DNA of 11,132 nucleotides from contig CANKBT010000080.1 of assembly GCA_947479995.1 (NCBI GenBank), forward strand, positions 1 through 11,132. The letters are read 5' to 3'. Within the stretch, counting starts at the first letter, position 1, and every line of letters starts with the position of its first letter. Below are positions 7,019 through 11,132 of the stretch, piece by piece. Made by a program: the position numbers and the translations under genes. This stretch comes from Frankiaceae bacterium (GTDB taxonomy: Bacteria > Actinomycetota > Actinomycetes > Mycobacteriales > SCTD01). The notes beneath the pieces were generated by a model. The model was not told where the DNA came from, ran no database searches, and worked only from the letters and a program-made list of their open reading frames with translations.

Positions 7019-8182
7019 ATGAGCGAGGCCTACCTGGTCGGTGGCGTGCGGACGCCCGTCGGGCGCTACGGCGGGGCGCTGTCGGCCGTGCGGCCCGACG
7101 ACCTCGCCGCCACCGTCGTGGGCGAGCTGGTGCGCCGCACCGGCGTCGACCCCGAGCGCGTCGACGAGGTCGTGCTCGGCGCCGCCAACCAGGCGGGCGA
7201 GGACAACCGCAACGTCGCGCGCATGGCCGCGCTGCTCGCCGGCCTGCCGCTGCACGTGCCGGGCCACACGGTCAACCGGCTCTGCGCCTCGGGCCTCACC
7301 GCGGTGGCGAACGCCGCCATGGCCGTGAAGACCGGCGAGGCCGACGTGGTGGTCGCCGGGGGCGTCGAGTCGATGACCCGCGCGCCCTGGGTGATGAGCA
7401 AGCCCGGCACGCCGTGGGCCCGGCCGGGCGAGGTGCACGACACCGCGCTCGGCTGGCGCTTCACCAACCCGGCGCACGACGCCGAGCACACCATCACCCT
7501 CGGCCAGACCGCCGAGCGCGTCGCGGCGCTCGACGGCATCACGCGCGAGGAGTCCGACGCGTACGGGCTGCAGTCGCAGGAGCGCGCCGCGAGGGCCGTG
7601 TCGGACGGCGCCTTCGACGCCGAGCTGGTGCCGGTCGCCGGCCTCGCCGCCGACGAGACGGTGCGCGCCACCTCGCTCGAGCGGCTCGCCGCGCTCACGC
7701 CCGCCTTCGCGCGCGACGGCGTGGTCACCGCCGGGTCGAGCAGCCCGCTGTCGGACGGCGCGTCGGCGGTGCTCGTCGTCAGCGAGCGGGCCGTGCGCGA
7801 GCTGGGCCTGGAGCCGCGGGCGCGCGTCGTCACCACGGCCAACGCCGGGCTCGAGCCGCACCTCATGGGCCTCGGGCCGGTGCCGGCGACCGAGAGGGCG
7901 CTGGCGCGCGCCGGCTGGTCGGTCGGCGACCTCGACGCCACCGAGCTCAACGAGGCCTTCGCCGTGCAGGTCATCGCGAGCGCCCGCCGCCTCGGGCTCG
8001 ACCCCGGCACCCTCAACGCCGACGGCGGCGCGATCGCCCTCGGGCACCCGCTCGGCTCGAGCGGCTGCCGGCTGCTCGTCACGCTGCTCGGCCGCCTCGA
8101 GCGCGAGCAGGGCCGGCGCGGGCTGGCGACGATGTGCGTCGGCGTGGGCCAGGGCGCGGCCATGCTCGTCGAGCGGGTCTGA
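7019..8182 (+). CDS. Thiolase (acetyl-CoA acyltransferase, PcaF/PaaJ-like)
   Basis: This 387-residue enzyme belongs to the thiolase family, which either cleaves 3-oxoacyl-CoA with CoA or joins two acetyl-CoA. The acyl-accepting Cys89 is in NRLCASGL, Asn311 in NEAFAVQ, His343 in GGAIALGHPLGSSG, and the second catalytic Cys373 in TMCVGVGQG, so it looks fully active. The stretch NQAGEDNRNVARMA (57-70) recalls beta-ketoadipyl-CoA thiolases (PcaF, PaaJ). Acetoacetyl-CoA thiolases are close relatives, and no aromatic-degradation genes are nearby, so the substrate stays open. The ATG at 7019 begins MSEAYLVGGVRTPVGR, a typical thiolase N terminus. The gene is divergent from fasR with only 37 bases between their starts. 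Its 3' end overlaps the TSUP gene. A link to acyl-CoA balance alongside fatty-acid synthesis is inference. Confidence 0.93.
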   Translation: MSEAYLVGGVRTPVGRYGGALSAVRPDDLAATVVGELVRRTGVDPERVDEVVLGAANQAGEDNRNVARMAALLAGLPLHVPGHTVNRLCASGLTAVANAAMAVKTGEADVVVAGGVESMTRAPWVMSKPGTPWARPGEVHDTALGWRFTNPAHDAEHTITLGQTAERVAALDGITREESDAYGLQSQERAARAVSDGAFDAELVPVAGLAADETVRATSLERLAALTPAFARDGVVTAGSSSPLSDGASAVLVVSERAVRELGLEPRARVVTTANAGLEPHLMGLGPVPATERALARAGWSVGDLDATELNEAFAVQVIASARRLGLDPGTLNADGGAIALGHPLGSSGCRLLVTLLGRLEREQGRRGLATMCVGVGQGAAMLVERV

Positions 8183-8937
8183 CCCTGCTCGAGGCCCTCG
8201 TCCTGCTGGCCGCCGGCGCGGTCGCCGGGACCATCAACGGCGTCATCGGCTCGGGGACGCTGCTCACCTTCCCGGTGCTGCTGGCGCTCGGCTACCCGCC
8301 GGTCGTCGCCAACACGACCAACACCGTCGGGCTGACCCCGGGGGCGTTCAGCGCGGCGGCCTCGCAGCGCGCCGACCTCCGCGGCCACGGGCGGCGCACC
8401 GCGCAGCTCGCCGCGGCCGCGACCGCCGGCGCGGTCGCCGGCGCCGTGCTGCTGCTGCAGCTGCCGGCCGGCGTCTTCGACGCGGTCGTGCCCGCGCTCA
8501 TCGCGCTCGCCCTCGTGCTCGTGGTGCTGCAGCCGCGGCTGTCGGCGGCCATCACCGCGCGGCGCGACCCGGCGCGCGCGCCCGGGTCGGGCCCCGGCCT
8601 GCTCGCCGCCCTCGCCGGCACCGGGGCGTACGGCGGCTACTTCGGCGCGGGGCAGGGGATCGTGCTGTTCGCGGCGCTCGCCACCGCGCTGCCCGACGAC
8701 CTGCCGCGCGTCAACGCGACGCGCAACCTGCTCGCCGGCGTCAACAACGGCGTCGCGTCGCTGGTCTTCCTCGCCGTCGCCGACGTGCGCCTCGTCGCCG
8801 CGCTGCTGCTCGCCGTCGGGTCGGTCGTCGGCGGCCTGCTCGGGGCGCGCATCGCCCGCCGGCTGTCGCGCTCCGCACTGCGGGCGGTGGTGGTCGTCGT
8901 CGGCCTCACGGCGATCGCGCAGCTGCTGCTCCGCTAG
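8134..8937 (+). CDS. TSUP-family membrane permease (TauE/SafE-like)
   Basis: A very hydrophobic protein of about 250 residues with the two repeated TSUP halves. The first half opens LEALVLLAAGAVAGTINGVIGSGTLL-type sequence with PVVANTTNTVGLTPG; the second has GTGAYGGYFGAGQGI and NATRNLLAGVNNG. About seven to eight membrane segments can be picked out, and the last runs to the C-terminal LLLR. Family members export or import small anions such as sulfite, sulfoacetate or other organic acids; the substrate cannot be told. The start is uncertain. The GTG at 8134 (267 residues, 49-base overlap with the thiolase) adds an arginine-rich leader that may be only thiolase shadow. A CTG at 8179 would overlap the thiolase stop as CTGA, has GAGCGGG upstream, and gives 252 residues, closer to the family norm. 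It is co-transcribed with the thiolase in all likelihood. Confidence 0.85.
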   Translation: MRRRGPGRGHARRAGLTLLEALVLLAAGAVAGTINGVIGSGTLLTFPVLLALGYPPVVANTTNTVGLTPGAFSAAASQRADLRGHGRRTAQLAAAATAGAVAGAVLLLQLPAGVFDAVVPALIALALVLVVLQPRLSAAITARRDPARAPGSGPGLLAALAGTGAYGGYFGAGQGIVLFAALATALPDDLPRVNATRNLLAGVNNGVASLVFLAVADVRLVAALLLAVGSVVGGLLGARIARRLSRSALRAVVVVVGLTAIAQLLLR

Positions 8938-8986
8938 GACACGCGCGCGTCACCTGCCGGCAACACGGGGCGCGCACGCTGGTCGC

Positions 8987-9115
8987 ATGGAGCACGGGAC
9001 CTGGGTCTGCGAGAACTGCGAGGCGTCGAACGCCCCACGCCGCAAGCGCTGCAGCGACTGCGGCACGCTGCACCTGCCGCGCCCCCGCGAGGAGCAGGAG
9101 CGGGCGGCCAGCTAG
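8987..9115 (+). CDS. 42-residue protein with a RanBP2-type zinc finger
   Basis: A short ATG-to-TAG reading frame with GC-rich third positions encodes one zinc finger and a charged tail. Trp6, Cys8, Cys11, Asn15, Cys22 and Cys25 match the RanBP2-type pattern W-x-C-x2-C-x3-N-x6-C-x2-C exactly. Six residues between Asn15 and Cys22 (APRRKR) are strongly basic, followed by GTLHLPRP and an acidic-basic tail EEQERAAS. In eukaryotes such fingers bind single-stranded RNA or protein partners such as ubiquitin; a bacterial role is unknown. No clear Shine-Dalgarno sequence precedes the ATG. The last four bases, CTAG, are shared with the stop codon of the convergent hemerythrin gene. The gene sits 49 bases after the TSUP gene and could belong to its transcript. 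The motif is clear; that the gene is expressed is inferred. Confidence 0.75.
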   Translation: MEHGTWVCENCEASNAPRRKRCSDCGTLHLPRPREEQERAAS

Positions 9116-9615
9116 GGCGCGTGCTCCTCGACGTACGCCTCGGGGTCGACGTCGTCGCCGGACAGGCCCTCGGCGCCGTCGTGCCGGTCGTGGAACTCCA
9201 GCCAGCGCTCGCCGAGCGCGGCGCGCTCCTGCGCCGGCACGCCCTCGCGGAAGGCCGGCAGGATGTCGCGCTCCTCCTCGTCGAGGTGCTCCGCGGTCAC
9301 CTCGCGGGCGGCGTGCACGGCCGTCCACCAGGCCTCGCTGCCGACGTCGTGCGCGTCGGCGTCGCGGACGGCGTGCCGGATCTCGTCGTGGTCGTGCACC
9401 GCGTGCGCGGTGTCGCCGGCGGTGCCGTCGACGTCCTGCAGCAGCGCCGGGTAGAAGACCTCCTCCTCGCCGGCGGCGTGCACCTCGAGCTGCGCACCGA
9501 GCGCGGTCCAGCGGTCGGCGAGCCCCTCGGCACCGCCCTGGTCGAGGTCGGCGAAGGCCCGGCGGATCGCGTCGTGCTCGGACAGGACCAGTGCGTCGAC
9601 GTCGAGGTCACCCAT
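9112..9615 (-). CDS. Hemerythrin HHE-domain protein
   Basis: This acidic, histidine-rich 167-residue protein has the four-helix hemerythrin layout. Likely iron ligands are His14 (SEHDAIRR), His46 with Glu50 (EVHAAGEEEVFYP), His74 or His76 (HDHDEIRH), and His110 with Glu114 (EHLDEEERDILP). The two HxxxE pairs, each followed by an aromatic or hydrophobic residue and Pro, are diagnostic of the HHE family, which binds a di-iron centre and senses or stores O2, NO or peroxide-related species. There is no fused domain, so it probably works alone in the cytoplasm. The C-terminal 25 residues are very acidic and outside the bundle. The ATG at 9615 is the start that includes the first helix; GGAGG lies rather far upstream. 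Its stop TAG is within the CTAG shared with the zinc-finger gene. It is divergent from the 171-residue gene with a 50-base gap. Confidence 0.9.
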   Translation of the reverse strand: MGDLDVDALVLSEHDAIRRAFADLDQGGAEGLADRWTALGAQLEVHAAGEEEVFYPALLQDVDGTAGDTAHAVHDHDEIRHAVRDADAHDVGSEAWWTAVHAAREVTAEHLDEEERDILPAFREGVPAQERAALGERWLEFHDRHDGAEGLSGDDVDPEAYVEEHAP

Positions 9616-9665
9616 GGCCCACCGGTGCCCCCTCCCGGGCGGGCGACCCGTGCGAGGCTCGCCGC

Positions 9666-10181
9666 GTGACGGCGTACACCGAGGCCCTGCGACCTGCGGT
9701 GACGCCCCTGCTCGCCGAGGACGAGGAGCTGCTCCTCGTCACCCCGGTGACCACGGACGGCGGCACGACCGAGGACGTCGACGTGCGCGACGAGGTGCGC
9801 AACCTGGCGGGGGTCCTGCTGGTCGCGCACCCCGGCGAGCTGCTGCGCCGGGCGACCTTCGGACGGGCCGTGCGAGGGCCGGCGTCCGCGACGGCGGCCC
9901 GCGTGCACGCGGCGGTCGACGGGCGAAAGGGCGAGAGCGCGTCCCTCGCGCTCACCGGCCGGCGCCTGCTGCTGCTCGCCGTGACGACCACTGCCGCGCG
10001 GGGCGCGGTCACGTACGCCGTCGAGCCGCTGCTCGAGGTGCCGCGCGCCGCGCTGACCGGGGCCGGGCGGCGCGGCGTCGTGCTGCGCCAGCGGGTGGTC
10101 CTGCACTTCGCCGACGGGTCGTCGTGCGCGCTGCTGGTCGGCCTGCCGTCGCACGCGCGGGCGCTCGTCGCGGCCGTCTGA
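9666..10181 (+). CDS. Unrecognised 171-residue protein, possible PH-like domain
   Basis: I do not recognise this gene. Codon use is like its neighbours and the frame is open from the GTG at 9666, beginning VTAYTEALRPAV. No signal peptide or membrane segment is seen. The first 65 residues are acidic and Leu-rich. The second half (about 92-170) has strand-like stretches: SLALTGRRLLLLAV, VTYAVEPLLEVPRAAL, GVVLRQRVVLHFADGSSCALLV, then a helix SHARALVAAV. This order of an ALTGRRLLL strand, an EVPR turn, a FADGS hairpin and a final helix resembles small bacterial PH-like or GRAM-like domains; that is an inference from layout only. It is divergent from the hemerythrin gene (50-base gap) and ends six bases before a strong hairpin. 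Confidence 0.7.
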   Translation: MTAYTEALRPAVTPLLAEDEELLLVTPVTTDGGTTEDVDVRDEVRNLAGVLLVAHPGELLRRATFGRAVRGPASATAARVHAAVDGRKGESASLALTGRRLLLLAVTTTAARGAVTYAVEPLLEVPRAALTGAGRRGVVLRQRVVLHFADGSSCALLVGLPSHARALVAAV

Positions 10182-10187
10182 ACGCAC

Positions 10188-10217
10188 GGCGCGGCGACCC
10201 GAGCGGGCCGCCGCGCC
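10188..10217. terminator. Strong hairpin between convergent genes, likely bidirectional terminator
   Basis: GGCGCGGCG (10188-10196) pairs perfectly with CGCCGCGCC (10209-10217). The inner CCC and GGG can add three pairs after one A-C mismatch, leaving a GAGC loop. It fills most of the 41-base gap between the 171-residue gene (stop at 10181) and the secreted-protein gene (stop at 10223 on the other strand). There is no run of T on either side, as is common for actinobacterial hairpin terminators. The near-symmetry means it could act on both transcripts. Confidence 0.75.
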
Positions 10218-10222
10218 CTCGC

Positions 10223-10666
10223 TCAGCAGCCGATGGTGCCGCTGCTGACCGCGCGCACGGCACCGGCCCACTGGATGGCGCCTCGGGCCGAGACGCAGTT
10301 GGCCGGCGAGTACACCCGCACGGGACCGGCGTAGAACGAGACCGCCTCGTCCTCCTGCGCGAGCACGGTCGGCGTGCAGTCCGCCGGCGAGCGCTCGGCG
10401 CACCGGTACAGCTGCACCACCGTGCGGCGCTCCACGCCGTACGCCGCGCCGAGGTGGTTGAAGCGCGCGCAGTTGTTGCCGTTGCTCGCGTTGTAGTAGA
10501 CGACCAGCTCGCCGATGGCCGCCCCGTCGTAGCGCACCACGCTGCGGTCGATGAGGGTGCCGCCGCACTGCCCCGCCCCGTCGGCCGCCGCCGGGCCAGC
10601 GGACCCGACCACCGTCCCCGTCACCAAGGTCATCACCGCTGCCGCCACTGCCCAGCTCCGTCGCAT
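10223..10666 (-). CDS. Secreted six-cysteine protein, SapA-like
   Basis: The 147-residue product starts MRRSWAVAAAVMTLVTGTVVGS, a Sec signal peptide with an arginine n-region, a hydrophobic core and an AAA cleavage site near residue 28. The mature part has six cysteines (34, 66, 89, 97, 124, 147), enough for three disulfides, the last being the final residue. VVYYNASNGNNCARF (about 55-69) and FYAGPVRVYSPANCV (111-125) recall the spore-associated protein A family of Streptomyces, small extracellular proteins of unclear function. The match is from memory. The ATG at 10666 has a good GGGAGGGG six bases upstream, and a TANNNT-type box (TAGGGT, 10709-10714 on the minus strand) lies about 43 bases upstream. 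It is divergent from the HNH gene and ends at the hairpin shared with its convergent neighbour. No linked secretion or sporulation gene is visible. Confidence 0.8.
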   Translation of the reverse strand: MRRSWAVAAAVMTLVTGTVVGSAGPAAADGAGQCGGTLIDRSVVRYDGAAIGELVVYYNASNGNNCARFNHLGAAYGVERRTVVQLYRCAERSPADCTPTVLAQEDEAVSFYAGPVRVYSPANCVSARGAIQWAGAVRAVSSGTIGC

Positions 10667-10708
10667 GACGTGCCCCTCCCTGCCGGCGCACCCTGCGACG
10701 GCCGCGCG

Positions 10709-10714
10709 ACCCTA
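10709..10714 (-). promoter_or_regulatory. Candidate -10 box of the secreted-protein gene
   Basis: TAGGGT on the minus strand fits TANNNT. It would give a leader of about 36 bases carrying the good ribosome binding site at 10673-10680. No clear -35 box is seen, so this is weak. Confidence 0.3.
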
Positions 10715-10759
10715 CGGCCGTGAAGCGGACAGCGGGGGCGGAGTCGGCAGTTCCCGGCA

Positions 10760-10765
10760 TAATCT
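10760..10765 (+). promoter_or_regulatory. Candidate -10 box of the HNH gene
   Basis: TAATCT (within cataatct) is the most AT-rich hexamer of the 107-base divergent gap and ends eight bases before the HNH ATG. Transcription from it would begin nearly at the ATG, and no Shine-Dalgarno sequence is present, so a leaderless message is likely. No -35 box is recognisable. Confidence 0.45.
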
Positions 10766-10773
10766 GGACGGCG

Positions 10774-11132
10774 ATGCCGCACCCCGCGCAGCCCGGCCGG
10801 GCCGTCCGCCTCGAGCAGGTGCTCGAGCGCGACGGGCCCACCTGCGTCTGGTGCGGCCGGCCCTTCGACCGGCTCGTGCGGCCGACGACCGAGCACGTCG
10901 TGCCCCGGGTCAAGGGCGGGCCGTCCTGGCTGGCCAACGAGGTCGCCGCGTGCCGCCGCTGCAACGGCGAGCGCGGGCACCAGGGCCTCGTGCCGTGGCT
11001 CGAGGAGTGCCTGCGCCGCGGCTGGCCGGCCGACGAGCAGCGCCTGCTCGCCCGGCTCGAGGAGCTCGGTCGCGAGATCGACGTGCGCGGCGGGCAGCGG
11101 CGGGCGCGCGAGTCGCTCGACGCCGCCCAGCG
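10774..11132 (+). CDS. HNH endonuclease, 3' end cut by the window edge
   Basis: The reading frame starts at ATG 10774 and is still open after 119 codons at the window edge. It has a compact HNH (ββα-metal) nuclease domain. CVWCGRPF (Cys24, Cys27) and ACRRCNGERGH (Cys60, Cys63) supply the two CxxC zinc knuckles. TEHVVPR with His41 supplies the general base, SWLANEV the central Asn55, and Asn64/His69 the last part of the motif. Residues 73-119 are a charged helical tail (VPWLEECLRRG, QRLLARLEELGREI). Stand-alone HNH proteins of this size are common in actinobacterial chromosomes and may act in DNA repair or restriction-like cutting; nothing nearby marks it as part of a defence island. The ATG start is preferred because of the closely placed -10 box and absence of upstream in-frame coding signs. 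Confidence 0.85.
   Translation, partial: MPHPAQPGRAVRLEQVLERDGPTCVWCGRPFDRLVRPTTEHVVPRVKGGPSWLANEVAACRRCNGERGHQGLVPWLEECLRRGWPADEQRLLARLEELGREIDVRGGQRRARESLDAAQ

Noticed and set aside
6982..7020. ATG at 7020 as the fasR start
   Set aside because: The added 13 residues do not resemble the family N terminus and it would overlap the thiolase start; kept as an alternative, not the main call.
5335..8133. Apparent long N-terminal extension of the TSUP frame, antisense to fabD and fasR and then out of frame across the thiolase
   Set aside because: The sequence upstream of about 8134 is shadow of known genes and shows no membrane or TSUP character.
9616..9665. Search of the 50-base hemerythrin/171-residue gene gap for a regulator site
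   Set aside because: Only GC-rich sequence with a distant GGAGG for the hemerythrin gene; no convincing palindrome or promoter box.
10735..10757. Possible ECF sigma -35 (GGAAC on the minus strand at 10752-10756) for the secreted-protein gene
   Set aside because: No matching GTT-type -10 element at the right spacing; a five-base match alone is not enough.
8987..11132. Defence island, suggested by an HNH nuclease near small unknown genes
   Set aside because: The HNH gene is truncated at the edge and no restriction, toxin-antitoxin, CRISPR or phage gene accompanies it.
1..11132. Biosynthetic gene cluster for a polyketide
   Set aside because: The ketosynthase, ACP and transacylase set is the single housekeeping FAS-II order with fasR, and no tailoring, cyclase or resistance genes are present.

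Overview
The window is very GC-rich, with third codon positions almost always G or C, many GTG starts and tightly overlapping genes. This points to a high-GC actinobacterium. The protein families agree: a FasR-type regulator, a MabA-like FabG, an AccD6-like carboxyltransferase and a SapA-like secreted protein. I cannot place the genus. There are no RNA genes, insertion sequences, CRISPR arrays or phage genes, and no stretch over 300 bases lacks a gene.

Region 1 (about 1-5777, minus strand) is a type II fatty-acid synthesis operon. Read in transcription order it is fabD, fabH, acpP, fabF, an accD6-like acyl-CoA carboxyltransferase, a mabA-like fabG, and an alpha/beta hydrolase that leaves the window. 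Every junction except fabH-acpP overlaps (four GTGA overlaps and one TAGTG), so translation is probably coupled. The exception has a 42-base gap and a strong ribosome binding site for acyl carrier protein. The carboxyltransferase would help supply malonyl-CoA, FabD loads malonate onto ACP, FabH starts and FabF extends the chain, and FabG performs the first reduction. Dehydratase, enoyl reductase, biotin carboxylase and biotin carrier genes are not here.

Region 2 (about 5778-6981) holds fasR, a PucR/CdaR-type activator gene directly upstream of fabD, as in Streptomyces. The 79-base gap and the fasR stop region contain an AT-richer imperfect inverted repeat and a short direct repeat, both candidate operators.

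Region 3 (7019-8937, plus strand) is divergent from fasR. It carries a thiolase and an overlapping TSUP (TauE/SafE-family) membrane permease.

Region 4 (8987-11132) holds small accessory genes: a 42-residue protein with an exact RanBP2-type zinc-finger spacing, a hemerythrin-domain protein whose convergent stop codon shares a CTAG with it, an unrecognised 171-residue protein with a possible PH-like domain, a secreted six-cysteine SapA-like protein, and a 3'-truncated HNH nuclease. A strong hairpin fills the gap between the 171-residue gene and the secreted-protein gene. I see no wholly new multi-gene system; the least ordinary items are the zinc-finger microprotein and the layout and control region of the fatty-acid operon.
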